Below are positions 24,446 through 34,263 of a stretch of DNA of 41,672 bases, one piece after another. This DNA comes from Bacteroidales bacterium (GTDB taxonomy: Bacteria; Bacteroidota; Bacteroidia; Bacteroidales; Bacteroidaceae). The translations under genes were made by a program, and so were the position numbers. Every line of letters begins with the position of its first letter. Position 1 is the stretch's first letter. Where the stretch lies: positions 1 to 41,672 of the forward strand of contig SFEP01000012.1 in the NCBI GenBank assembly GCA_004557185.1. Direction: 5' to 3'. The notes below the pieces were generated by a model. It was not told the origin of the DNA, searched no databases, and saw only the letters and a program-made list of their open reading frames with translations.

Positions 24446-24517
24446 GATGCTACGTAAAAAATTTTACGTACGACGTGATTTTTTTTACGTACGACGTGAT
24501 ATTTTTTACGTAGCATC
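24446..24517. repeat. Large inverted repeat enclosing a 21-nt direct repeat (array D)
   Basis: GATGCTACGTAAAAAAT (24446-24462) is the exact reverse complement of ATTTTTTACGTAGCATC (24501-24517), giving a 17-bp stem. Between the arms the 18-mer starting TTTTACGTACGACG occurs twice, at 24462-24479 and 24483-24500, 21 nt apart. TACGTA occurs in each unit, so smaller cruciforms are also possible. The strand symmetry would give the same hairpin in RNA from either direction. Confidence 0.85.
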
Positions 24518-24584
24518 TCCTTTTTCCTGTCACCAGCCCCGTCTGAAATAGATGCAGTGAAGAAAAATCTTGGATTATCATCCG

Positions 24585-24655
24585 ACCTTTTCTCGCCATG
24601 GCATCGCTCAAAGCTTTTCTGCTTTGGCGCTGCTCATCTGGCTTAACGAAAAGGT
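24585..24655 (+). repeat. 71-nt dispersed element, copy 4
   Basis: ACCTTTTC and GAAAAGGT bound the copy. The internal hairpin is CAAAGC-TTTTCT-GCTTTG: the stem matches copies 2 and 3 while the loop differs. Its left flank CTTGGATTATCATCCG resembles the flanks of the other copies. It lies downstream of trmN, beside arrays C and D. Confidence 0.9.
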
Positions 24656-24748
24656 GCACTTAGTGCGAGTGCTTCTTCACGGCATCCATTTTCCCTTGGT
24701 TAGCCGCGAGGCCAAATGAGGCCTGTACCTGTGGTGCTGCGCAGCAGG

Positions 24749-25486
24749 TTACGCTCGTGAAAGCGCGCGTTTCTGTTCCTCCGTCAGGTAGAAATCTTTG
24801 CACAGCGTTTGGTAAGCCTCGGAGCGGCCGCCCTTGTCGTTGCACAGCGGCAGAGAGGTGCGGCACACAGGCTGCGGTGTGCGCGTAAACTCCATCAGTA
24901 CCCGTTTGGCAGGTTTGCCCGTGCGGGTCACCACCTCAGCGATGCGGCAGGGATGCAGTCCCCAAGCAGCAGCCAAGGCTGTAAACGCGCTCTCGGCCTG
25001 CGCGGGCAGCACCACGCAGAACCAAGCCCCCTCGCGGTGCGCCAGCAGGCGGTCGGCTTGGTGCAGCAAGGCGGCAAACGTCAGTCCGCCGCCGCTCGTG
25101 TGGCGCGCCGTGGCGCGTCGTGCATCGGGCGGCAGGAGTTCCTCCTCGTGATAGGGAGGGTTGGCCGCCACGCCATCGAAGCCGCCGGGTGGGGTGGGGA
25201 GGACCGCCACGTCGCAGCAAGCGATGTGCACCCTGTCGGGCCAGGGCGAGGCAGCGACGTTGGCAGCAGCATCGGCAGCGGCATGGGGGTCAATCTCTAC
25301 CCCCGTTACTTGAGCCTGCGGAGCGCGCTGCGCCATCATGAGCGACACCACGCCGCAGCCGCAGCCCATGTCGAGCAGGTGCGCGCCACGCTCTGCAGGG
25401 CACCAGGCGCCCAGCAGCACACCGTCGGTGCCCACTTTCATGGCACAGTGCTCGTCGTGCAACGTGAATTGTTGGAAGGTAAACAT
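24749..25486 (-). CDS. trmN: tRNA1(Val) (adenine37-N6)-methyltransferase TrmN6 (YfiC-like)
   Basis: A 245-residue class I SAM methyltransferase. The start is set at the ATG at 25484-25486 (MFTFQQFTLHDEHCAMKVGT), which matches the family N-terminus; the longer frame upstream crosses the -7 box and has no similarity. Motif I is LLDMGCGCGVVSLMMAQ, the acidic residue after strand 2 is in VTGVEIDPHAA, and the base-binding motif is NPPYHEEE (about 122), typical of adenine-N6 methyltransferases. E. coli YfiC methylates A37 of tRNA-Val, and Bacteroidota homologues are annotated the same way. The protein is cytoplasmic. It is divergent from lon, with promoters back to back about 75 nt apart. Confidence 0.9.
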   Translation of the reverse strand: MFTFQQFTLHDEHCAMKVGTDGVLLGAWCPAERGAHLLDMGCGCGVVSLMMAQRAPQAQVTGVEIDPHAAADAAANVAASPWPDRVHIACCDVAVLPTPPGGFDGVAANPPYHEEELLPPDARRATARHTSGGGLTFAALLHQADRLLAHREGAWFCVVLPAQAESAFTALAAAWGLHPCRIAEVVTRTGKPAKRVLMEFTRTPQPVCRTSLPLCNDKGGRSEAYQTLCKDFYLTEEQKRALSRA

Positions 25487-25558
25487 GCTCAAAACAGGTG
25501 TAGCACCTTGTCTGCCCGACTCCTTATGGCGGCCAGCCCCAATGGTGCATTTTGCCTT

Positions 25559-25567
25559 GCAAATGTA
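25559..25567 (-). promoter_or_regulatory. -7 box of trmN
   Basis: TACATTTGC on the minus strand matches TAnnTTTG and would start transcription about 65 nt before the trmN ATG at 25486. No clear -33 box is seen. Confidence 0.5.
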
Positions 25568-25618
25568 ACATAAAGTTGCATGAGCTGTGGCGCCTGCATC
25601 AGAAAAAAGCCCTGCATC

Positions 25619-25649
25619 TTTGTGCATCGCGCTGATTACACTAACTTTG
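25619..25649 (+). promoter_or_regulatory. Promoter of the lon operon
   Basis: TTTG (25619-25622), 19 nt, then TAACTTTG (25642-25649): a full Bacteroidota consensus. Transcription should start near 25656. The gap 25487-25828 thus holds both divergent promoters and the long lon leader. Confidence 0.7.
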
Positions 25650-25656
25650 CACAGAT

Positions 25657-25828
25657 TTTACACCTTGCAGCATGGTGCCGCTGGGTCTTGGCTGAAAAGC
25701 CTGTGATTTCCGCTTGACGAACGTCAGGCAGCAAGGCCTGAAGCCAGTGCTTGTAAAAACACTATGGTTTCGCTGCCGGAAGCGGCAGACAGCCCCGTTT
25801 GATTGTCATTAAACTATTTGATTGCCAC
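25657..25828 (+). other. Long 5' leader of lon
   Basis: About 170 nt separate the predicted lon start site from the ATG at 25829, longer than the other leaders measurable here. It contains CTGCCG-GAAG-CGGCAG (25773-25788), a stable GNRA-type tetraloop hairpin about 40 nt before the ATG. No known riboswitch class is recognised. It may be regulatory. Confidence 0.4.
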
Positions 25829-28360
25829 ATGAAAATTCGTGTTACTCCGCCTGACTCTGCACTCGAAAATGCCTTTTCACTGATTGCCGATTTCGAAGGC
25901 GACATGAACAACATACTGCACACGCCATTCGACCCCGTGCTGCCGGCACTCGCCCTGCGCAACATGATGCTCTTTCCCGGCGTGGTGGGCTCTGTGACGA
26001 TAGGCCGCGAATACAGTTTGCGGGTGGTGAAGCAGGCGGTGAAGAAGAACAGCATCATTGCCCTCTTTTCGCAGCGCGACGAGCAAGTGGAGATGCCTGC
26101 CGCCGCCGACCTCTATCCGCAAGGCGTGGCGGCGCGCATCATGCGCACCATCGACTTGCCCTCGGGACACATGGCGGCCATCATACAGTGCTACGGCCCG
26201 CTGCAACTCAAATCGCTGCGCAAGACGTCGGGCGGCTTCCGCGCTGAAGTGGAGCCGCTGGAAGAGCAACTTTGTGCGCCCGACGATACGGAATTTCTGA
26301 CCGTGACCGACGCCTGCCGCACCAGCGTGCTCAAATACCTCAAATACAACGAACAGGTGGGAGGCGAAAAGGCGGCTATGGCCGTGCGCAACATTTCGCA
26401 TCCCGTCTTCTTCATCAATTTCCTCTGCTCCAACCTGCCCATTTCGCCCGACGAGCGTTACGGCCTCTTCGAGAAACACGAAATGATGGCCCGCGCCTAC
26501 GACCTGCTGCGCTTGCTGAACCGTGAGTGCCAGTATGCCCAAATCAAGGCCGACATTGAGGCTCGTACCCGCGAAGACCTGGACCAGCAGCAGCGTGACT
26601 ACTTCATGCAGCAGCAAATCAGGAAAATGCAGGACGAGCTGGGCGAAGGCGAGGACACGGAGATTGAAAACCTCAGTGCCAGGGCCGTGGAGGCTCAACT
26701 GCCGCCCAAGGTGATGAAAGCCTTTGAGCGTGAAATGCAGCGCCTGCGCCACGTGCCGTCCCAGTCGCCCGACTACGGCGTGCAGCTCACGTATCTCGAA
26801 ACGCTGCTCGACCTGCCCTGGAACCATGCGACCGACGACAACCTCGACATCAAGCATGCCGAGGCCCAGCTCAACCGCGACCACTACGGCATGGAGCGCG
26901 TGAAGGAACGCATACTGGAATATCTGGCCAGCCTGCGCTACCGCGACAGCAAGAAGGCACCCATACTCTGCCTTTACGGTCCGCCGGGAGTGGGCAAGAC
27001 ATCGCTCGGGCGCAGCATTGCCGAAGCCCTCGGCCGCAAATACGTGCGCATTTCGCTGGGCGGCATACACGATGAGGCTGAGGTGCGTGGCCACCGCCGT
27101 ACGTATGTAGGTGCTATGCCCGGCCGCATCATTAAAGGCATGCTCAAGGCAGAGTCGAACAACCCCCTCTTTGTGCTTGACGAGGTGGACAAGGTGTCGG
27201 AGAACAACTACAACGGAGACCCCCTCAGCGCCCTGCTCGAAGTGCTCGACCCTGAGCAGAACAATGCCTTTCACGACAACTACCTCGACGTGGACTTTGA
27301 CCTCTCGAACGTATTCTTCATCGCCACGGCCAACAGCCTGCAACCCATACCGCGTCCGCTGCTCGACCGCATGGAGGTGATCGAAGTGGAGGGCTACCTG
27401 ACGGAGGAGAAAAAGGAAATTGCCCGCCGCCACCTGCTGCCCAAATTGCGCAAGGAGTACCATTTTCCCCAAGGCCGCAAACTGCGGGTGCCCGCCGAAA
27501 CGGTGGAGAAAGTCATTGAGCACTACACACGCGAAAGCGGCGTGCGCCAACTCGAAAAGCAACTCGAGAAAATCTATCGCAAGGTGTCATACCTCACGGC
27601 CAATGCCGAGAACGGCGACACCAGTCTGCTCGAAAAACCTGTGTCGCCCTCCGTGCTCGACACGTTGCTCGGCAAACCGCTGTATAACCGCGACAAATAT
27701 CAGGGCAACCGCTACGCCGGCGTGGTGACAGGACTGGCATGGACCGCCGTGGGAGGCGAAATACTCTTCATCGAAACCAGTTTGAGCCGCAGCAAGAGCG
27801 CGAAACTTACGCTCACGGGCAACCTGGGCGACGTGATGAAGGAGAGCGCTGCTCTGGCACTGGAGTACATCAAAGCACATGCCTCGCACCTCGGCATCGA
27901 TTACCGCGTGTTCGACCATTGGGGCATCCATGTGCATGTGCCCGAAGGTGCTACGCCGAAGGATGGCCCGTCGGCTGGCATCACGATTGCCACGTCGCTG
28001 GCTTCGGCCCTGACGCAGCGCCGGGTGCGCGACCACGTGGCCATGACGGGCGAAATCACCCTGCGAGGCCGTGTGCTCCCCGTGGGCGGCATCAAAGAAA
28101 AGATTCTGGCGGCCAAGCGTGCGGGCATCACCGACATCGTTATTTCGGAAGAGAACCGCAAGGACGTGCAGGATATTCCCGAAAAATACCTCAAGGGCCT
28201 CACCTTTCACTTCGTAAGCGATGTGCACGAGGTGTTCGACTTCGCCCTGCTGCCCGAACTGGTGGACGACGCCCTGACGCTCGACATCCCTGAGGAACCT
28301 GCTCTGCCCGTGCAGCCCGTACAGGCAGCCGGCACGGCTTGCATCATGAGCAGATGCTGA
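25829..28360 (+). CDS. lon: ATP-dependent protease Lon
   Basis: A cytoplasmic AAA+ serine protease that degrades misfolded and regulatory proteins. The N-terminal LonN domain begins at DPVLPALALRNMMLFPGVVG and is followed by a coiled region (QQQRDYFMQQQIRKMQDELG). The ATPase has GPPGVGKTSLGRSIAEAL near 384 and FVLDEVDKVSENN. The protease domain has PKDGPSAGITIATSLASAL, with catalytic Ser about 715, and GGIKEKILAAKRAG, with catalytic Lys about 758; the 43-residue spacing matches E. coli Lon. The start at 25829 (MKIRVTPPDSAL) gives 843 residues; an ATG ten codons upstream is possible. It leads a same-strand run with tgt 31 nt downstream. Confidence 0.97.
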   Translation: MKIRVTPPDSALENAFSLIADFEGDMNNILHTPFDPVLPALALRNMMLFPGVVGSVTIGREYSLRVVKQAVKKNSIIALFSQRDEQVEMPAAADLYPQGVAARIMRTIDLPSGHMAAIIQCYGPLQLKSLRKTSGGFRAEVEPLEEQLCAPDDTEFLTVTDACRTSVLKYLKYNEQVGGEKAAMAVRNISHPVFFINFLCSNLPISPDERYGLFEKHEMMARAYDLLRLLNRECQYAQIKADIEARTREDLDQQQRDYFMQQQIRKMQDELGEGEDTEIENLSARAVEAQLPPKVMKAFEREMQRLRHVPSQSPDYGVQLTYLETLLDLPWNHATDDNLDIKHAEAQLNRDHYGMERVKERILEYLASLRYRDSKKAPILCLYGPPGVGKTSLGRSIAEALGRKYVRISLGGIHDEAEVRGHRRTYVGAMPGRIIKGMLKAESNNPLFVLDEVDKVSENNYNGDPLSALLEVLDPEQNNAFHDNYLDVDFDLSNVFFIATANSLQPIPRPLLDRMEVIEVEGYLTEEKKEIARRHLLPKLRKEYHFPQGRKLRVPAETVEKVIEHYTRESGVRQLEKQLEKIYRKVSYLTANAENGDTSLLEKPVSPSVLDTLLGKPLYNRDKYQGNRYAGVVTGLAWTAVGGEILFIETSLSRSKSAKLTLTGNLGDVMKESAALALEYIKAHASHLGIDYRVFDHWGIHVHVPEGATPKDGPSAGITIATSLASALTQRRVRDHVAMTGEITLRGRVLPVGGIKEKILAAKRAGITDIVISEENRKDVQDIPEKYLKGLTFHFVSDVHEVFDFALLPELVDDALTLDIPEEPALPVQPVQAAGTACIMSRC

Positions 28361-28391
28361 GGAGAGACGTTTTCACACAACCCATTTACAC

Positions 28392-29522
28392 ATGACCTAC
28401 GACCTGCAACATACGGCCCAGGACAGTGCCGCACGAGCCGGACTCATACACACCGACCACGGCGACATACACACGCCCATCTTCATGCCCGTCGGCACCG
28501 TCGGCAGCGTGAAGGGGGTGCACCTGCATGAACTCAAGGACGACATCAACGCCGAAATCATTCTCGGCAACACCTATCATCTTTACCTGCGTCCCGGGCT
28601 CGACATCCTGCAGCGCGCCGGCGGTCTGCACCGCTTCAACGGTTTCGACCGCCCCATGCTCACCGACAGCGGCGGCTTTCAGGTGTTCTCGCTTGCCGGC
28701 ATACGCAAACTCAGCGAAGAGGGCTGCGAGTTCCGCTCGCACATCGACGGCTCCAAGCATTTCTTCACCCCCGAACGGGTGATGGACATCGAACGCGTGA
28801 TAGGCGCCGACATCATGATGGCCTTCGACGAATGTCCGCCGGGCACGGCGCCTTACGACTACGCCCGCAAGAGTTTGAACCTGACGCACGGCTGGATGAA
28901 ACGCTGCTGGAAGCGATTTCACGAAACGGAGCCGCACTACGGTTACAGCCAGGCCCTCTTCCCCATTGTGCAGGGCTGTGTGTACAAAGACCTTAGGCAG
29001 GAGAGTGCGCGCTTCATGGCCGACTTCGGTGCTGAGGGCTACGCCATCGGCGGTCTGGCCGTGGGCGAACCTGCCCCTGTGATGTACGAAATGATAGAGG
29101 TGGTCAACGACATCCTGCCGCACGACCGTCCACGCTACCTGATGGGTGTGGGCACACCCGCCAACCTGCTCGAAGCCATCGACCGAGGCGTCGATATGTT
29201 CGACTGCGTGATGCCCACCCGCAACGGCCGCAATGCCTGCCTCTTCACCGCAGAGGGCGTCGTCAACATGCGCAACGCCAAGTGGGCTGACTGCTTTGAA
29301 CCCGTTGACCCCAACGGCCACTGCTTCGCCGATTTGCACTACACGAAAGCCTATCTGCACCATCTCTTCAAGGCCAAGGAACTGCTGGCCATGCAGATAG
29401 CCTCCATTCACAACTTAGCTTTCTACCTATGGCTGGTGCGTGAGGCGCGCCGCCACATTCTCGACGACACCTTTGCCGCCTGGAAACGCGACATGCTGCA
29501 GCGCGTAAGCCGCAAACTCTGA
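28392..29522 (+). CDS. tgt: tRNA-guanine transglycosylase (queuosine synthesis)
   Basis: The enzyme swaps G34 in GUN-anticodon tRNAs for the queuosine precursor preQ1. The 376-residue protein has MLTDSGGFQVFSLAGIRKL (Asp about 92, general base), GYAIGGLAVGEP for base recognition, and FDCVMPTRNGRNA (Asp about 271, nucleophile). The Val in LAVGE is the form seen in preQ1-using bacterial enzymes rather than the Gly of queuine-using ones. The C-terminal zinc site appears altered. Where E. coli has CDCYTC before AYLHHL, this protein has GHCFAD, so two of three Cys ligands are missing, while the later His in IASIHN is kept. I believe this is a Bacteroidota lineage trait, but I recall that rather than verified it. 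It lies 31 nt behind lon and 69 nt ahead of the permease. Confidence 0.96.
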   Translation: MTYDLQHTAQDSAARAGLIHTDHGDIHTPIFMPVGTVGSVKGVHLHELKDDINAEIILGNTYHLYLRPGLDILQRAGGLHRFNGFDRPMLTDSGGFQVFSLAGIRKLSEEGCEFRSHIDGSKHFFTPERVMDIERVIGADIMMAFDECPPGTAPYDYARKSLNLTHGWMKRCWKRFHETEPHYGYSQALFPIVQGCVYKDLRQESARFMADFGAEGYAIGGLAVGEPAPVMYEMIEVVNDILPHDRPRYLMGVGTPANLLEAIDRGVDMFDCVMPTRNGRNACLFTAEGVVNMRNAKWADCFEPVDPNGHCFADLHYTKAYLHHLFKAKELLAMQIASIHNLAFYLWLVREARRHILDDTFAAWKRDMLQRVSRKL

Positions 29523-29591
29523 CGAGGCTGCGAGCCACGCCGCCCCGCGCTCCGCGAGTCGTCACTGCAATCATCCAAACGCTACCGACAC

Positions 29592-30785
29592 ATGACACCC
29601 CGAATGACATTCCCCCTTTTACGCCGCGCCATGCAGGCCCTGCGCCGTGCATGGCAGGCACTCCGTGGCCGTGGCAAGGGTGATGCGCGTCCGTGGCTCG
29701 GACGGCTCGACCGCTACATCATCTACAAGTTTCTCAGCACCTACATCTTCCTCATCACCATCATCGTGGTGATTGCCGTGATTTTCGACTTCAACGAGCA
29801 AATCGACAAGCTCACGCGTAGCCACGCCCCGATGCAGAAGATCATTTTCGACTACTACGTCAATTTCATTCCCTATTTTGCCAACCTCTTCAGCCCGCTG
29901 TTCGTCTTCATCGCCGTCATTTTCTTTACCTCGAAACTGGCCGACAATTCCGAGATTATCGCGATGAAGAGCACGGGCATGAGTTTCCGTCGCCTGCTGC
30001 GCCCCTACATGGTGAGTGCCGCCATCATTGCCCTCAGCAGTTTCCTGCTCGGAGCCTACGTCATACCGCAAACCAGCGTAGAGCGCGTCAACTTCTACAA
30101 CCGCTACATCAAGAAGAAGTCCGACATCACCTCCATCGACAACGTGCAGATGCAGGTGGACACTGGCGTGGTGGCCTACATCACCTACTTCGATAACGTG
30201 ACGAAGCGGGGCTACGGCTTTTCGCTCGACAAGTTTGTGGACAAAAAGCTCGTGTCGCACCTCACCGCGCAGACCATTACCTACGACACCCTGTCGGAGC
30301 GCCGTTGCTCGTGGACGCTGCAGCAGTACCACATTCGCACGTTGCAGGGAAAACGCGAGAAACTGGAAAGCGGAGCCAAACTCGACACCATCATCATGAT
30401 GGAGCCCAAGGACTTCTTCTTTGTGCGCAACCAGCAGGAAACAATGACGCTGCCGCAACTCAACGAGTTCATCGACCGGCAGAAACTGCGCGGCGCAGCA
30501 GGCATCAGCACGTTTGAGGTGGAATATCACAAACGCTTTGCCGCCCCCTTTGCCGCCTTCATCCTGACCCTCATCGGCGTCACACTGTCGTGCGAAAAGC
30601 GCAAGGGCGGCATGGGTGCCAGCATCGGCGCCGGCATTGCCCTGAGTTTCGCCTACATCCTTTTCCAGACCATCTCGGCCACTTTTGCCATCAACGCGGG
30701 CTGGCCGCCCATGCTCTCTGTGTGGATACCCAACATCCTGTTCGCCATCATTGCTGGTGTGCTCTATCGCCGTACACCGCAGTAG
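29592..30785 (+). CDS. LptF/LptG-family LPS transport permease
   Basis: A 397-residue inner-membrane protein of the YjgP/YjgQ family. With LptB it forms the ABC transporter that pulls lipopolysaccharide out of the inner membrane toward the Lpt bridge. It has the expected plan: RLDRYIIYKFLSTYIFLITI opens membrane segments at about 45-170 (LADNSEIIAMKSTGMSFRRL marks the LptB-coupling helix), then a soluble beta-rich jellyroll at about 175-300, then a second set of membrane segments from FAAPFAAFILTLIGVTLSCE to the C-terminus. The Arg-rich N-terminal 35 residues before the first membrane helix are longer than usual, so an internal start is possible, though no better ATG lies close to LDRY. Which of LptF or LptG it represents cannot be told from this gene alone. 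Confidence 0.92.
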   Translation: MTPRMTFPLLRRAMQALRRAWQALRGRGKGDARPWLGRLDRYIIYKFLSTYIFLITIIVVIAVIFDFNEQIDKLTRSHAPMQKIIFDYYVNFIPYFANLFSPLFVFIAVIFFTSKLADNSEIIAMKSTGMSFRRLLRPYMVSAAIIALSSFLLGAYVIPQTSVERVNFYNRYIKKKSDITSIDNVQMQVDTGVVAYITYFDNVTKRGYGFSLDKFVDKKLVSHLTAQTITYDTLSERRCSWTLQQYHIRTLQGKREKLESGAKLDTIIMMEPKDFFFVRNQQETMTLPQLNEFIDRQKLRGAAGISTFEVEYHKRFAAPFAAFILTLIGVTLSCEKRKGGMGASIGAGIALSFAYILFQTISATFAINAGWPPMLSVWIPNILFAIIAGVLYRRTPQ

Positions 30786-30831
30786 CAGCGGCCCCGTTCC
30801 CCACTCCCAACGATACACACTCACACTCATT

Positions 30832-32265
<1,434 letters not shown>

Positions 32266-32356
32266 CAAGAAATGCACACGCTTGCCTCCATGCCCTCACT
32301 TTGTGCCCCCGGCATGCAGGCTGACGTGTGACGAACAAGCACCCACACGGCAACAC

Positions 32357-33694
32357 ATGACAGCATCAAACCCCCAAGTTCGCAAACCGCGCCGGCGCGG
32401 ATGGGTGGCCCTGCTCCCCTTGGCCTTGCTGGCCCTCCTAATGGGCGTGCTGGGCCTGAGCATGGGCAACTTCAGCCAGGTGCCCATGACCATGGTCTTC
32501 CTCATCACCTCGGTGGCAGCCCTCTTCACCCTGCGCGGTTTTGCCGTGCAGGAGCGCCTGCAAGTGTATTCGGCAGGAGCAGGCAGCACCGACCTCCTGC
32601 TCATGGTATGGATATTCGTGCTGGCAGGAGCCTTTGCGCAGTCGGCCAAGGTGATGGGCGCTGTGAGTGCCACGGTCGACTTCACCATGTGGCTGCTGCC
32701 CGGCTCCATGTTGCTGGCCGGCCTGTTTGTGGCCGCCTGCGTGGTGTCGCTGTGCATGGGCACGTCGGTGGGCACCATTGTAGCCCTCGTTCCCGTAGCC
32801 GTCGACATGGCAGCGCGCACGTCGTCCTCCGTCCCGCTCATGGTGGGTGCTGTGGTGGGCGGCTCTTTCTTTGGCGACAACCTTTCCTTCATTTCCGACA
32901 CCACCGTAGCGGCCACCCGCACCCAGGACTGCCGCATGGCCGATAAGTTTCGCACCAACTTCCGCATCGTCATGCCCGCGGCCGTGGTCTGCTTCCTTAT
33001 ATATATGGCGCTGGGCATGCAGCAGGAGGCAGGATTGGCAGCAGCAGCTCCCACCGAGATGTATCCCCTGCGCATTCTCCCCTACGTGGCGGTGCTGGCA
33101 CTGGCTGTGTCGGGCGTCGACGTCACGCTCGTGCTCTGCATCGGCTTGCTCCTTACGGGCATCATTGGCGTGGGGCAAGGTTCCTACTCCGTGGCAGGCT
33201 GGCTGCAGGCCATGGCGCAGGGCGTTACGGGCATGGGCGACCTTATCATCATTTCGATGATGGCCGGAGGTCTGCTCAGCGTGGTGCGCCGTGGCGGAGG
33301 CGTCACTTACCTCGTACGCGGCCTGACGCGCCGTGTGCATTCGCGCCGCGGGGCTGAATGGTGCATGTCGGCCCTCGTGGCCTTTACCAACTGCTGCACG
33401 GCCAACAACACCGTAGCCATTCTGAGCGTGGGCAGCATAGCGCGCGACATAAGCCGCCGTTACGGTGTGAGCAACCGCCGCGCCGCCAGTCTGCTCGACA
33501 TATGGTCGTGCGTGGTGCAGGGCATCATCCCCTACGGTGCCCAACTGCTCATGGCCTCGGGCCTGGCAGCCATCAGCCCCGTCAGCATCATTCCCCTGCT
33601 CTTCTATCCCTTCCTGCTGGCCGTCTGCGCCGCCGTGAGCATGCTGCTGGGCGGAGAACGCCGTCGCAAACTGACACCGGAGCAGGCGTCGTGA
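32357..33694 (+). CDS. NhaC-family Na+/H+ antiporter-like membrane protein
   Basis: A 445-residue polytopic membrane protein with about eleven hydrophobic segments. The start at 32357 follows the helicase by 91 nt; a longer frame overlapping the helicase in another phase was rejected. Family features are CMGTSVGTIVALVPVAVDMA, VVGGSFFGDNLSFISDTTVA (the conserved GDNLSPISDTT-like signature of NhaC transporters, here with Phe replacing Pro), TRTQDCRMADKFRTNFRIVM, and late ALVAFTNCCTANNTVAILSV plus DIWSCVVQGIIPYGAQLLMA. NhaC proteins exchange Na+ for H+ or, in some cases, malate or lactate. The substrate here is inferred by family only. A very strong stem-loop follows the stop. Confidence 0.9.
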   Translation: MTASNPQVRKPRRRGWVALLPLALLALLMGVLGLSMGNFSQVPMTMVFLITSVAALFTLRGFAVQERLQVYSAGAGSTDLLLMVWIFVLAGAFAQSAKVMGAVSATVDFTMWLLPGSMLLAGLFVAACVVSLCMGTSVGTIVALVPVAVDMAARTSSSVPLMVGAVVGGSFFGDNLSFISDTTVAATRTQDCRMADKFRTNFRIVMPAAVVCFLIYMALGMQQEAGLAAAAPTEMYPLRILPYVAVLALAVSGVDVTLVLCIGLLLTGIIGVGQGSYSVAGWLQAMAQGVTGMGDLIIISMMAGGLLSVVRRGGGVTYLVRGLTRRVHSRRGAEWCMSALVAFTNCCTANNTVAILSVGSIARDISRRYGVSNRRAASLLDIWSCVVQGIIPYGAQLLMASGLAAISPVSIIPLLFYPFLLAVCAAVSMLLGGERRRKLTPEQAS

Positions 33695-33778
33695 AACGTG
33701 TCCGCCGCGCATCTTCTTCCTCCTGCGCTGGGCATTTCCCCCTTTTCAAGTAGCCTCATTCATCATACAGCAAACAAG

Positions 33779-33842
33779 AAGAAAGCCGTTAGGCCGGAAA
33801 AGCAGCCCCTGTGTACTGCGTTTCCGGCCTAACGGCTTTCTT
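33779..33842 (+). terminator. 22-bp perfect stem-loop after the lon-nhaC run
   Basis: AAGAAAGCCGTTAGGCCGGAAA (22 nt, 33779-33800) is fully complementary to 33821-33842, with a 20-nt loop. On the plus strand the stem ends in CTTTCTTTC, giving a U-rich tail. It is the end of the lon-to-nhaC transcripts and, being symmetric, could also stop GH92 transcripts arriving from the right. Beyond it, 33843-34029 shows nothing I can name. Confidence 0.8.
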
Positions 33843-34029
33843 TCATTCCCCGCCTTTCCGTTTCCCTCCCTCTTGGGGCGTAAACCCAATTTGCCCACAA
33901 GGAAACACAGGTTTATGGTGAGAAAAATGCTGACCCACACGCTTGTCATCCAACAACTTACGCTCGTGCTGACAACACACATGGCCGTAAAGCCAAGCCA
34001 GCAGTTCGTTCACAGATGCCGATTGAAGC

Positions 34030-34117
34030 GTTGTCCACGGCCGTGTGCAACGTTGCACATGGCCGTGTGCAACGTTGTTCACGGCCATGTGCAACGTTGT
34101 TCACGGCCGAGGGCAAC
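34030..34117. repeat. Array of four 22-nt palindromic units (array E)
   Basis: Units of exactly 22 nt start at 34030, 34052, 34074 and 34096. All begin GTTG and end GCAAC, with the core CACGGCCGTG or a one-base variant of it. Consensus, unit length, unit number and convergent-gene setting are the same as array B (13106-13193), 21 kb away. Variation between units falls mainly on both sides of the centre. Confidence 0.9.
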
Positions 34118-34263
34118 CCGCTTCGTGCTTTTCTGAAATGCGAAGCAAAGGCGCAGTGACGGTGGGGGGCTGTGGAAAATGAGAATGGGGGAACTGTGAT
34201 TACAACAACAGGAAGCCCTCGTGTGAGGTGTGTTAGGAGAAATGAAGCGTTGTGCGCAGCGCG

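Noticed and set aside
25877..27562. 561-codon minus-strand frame
   Set aside because: Antisense shadow of lon; no recognisable motif.
32438..33712. 424-codon minus-strand frame
   Set aside because: Opposite the NhaC-like gene; composition is typical of the complement of a membrane protein gene.
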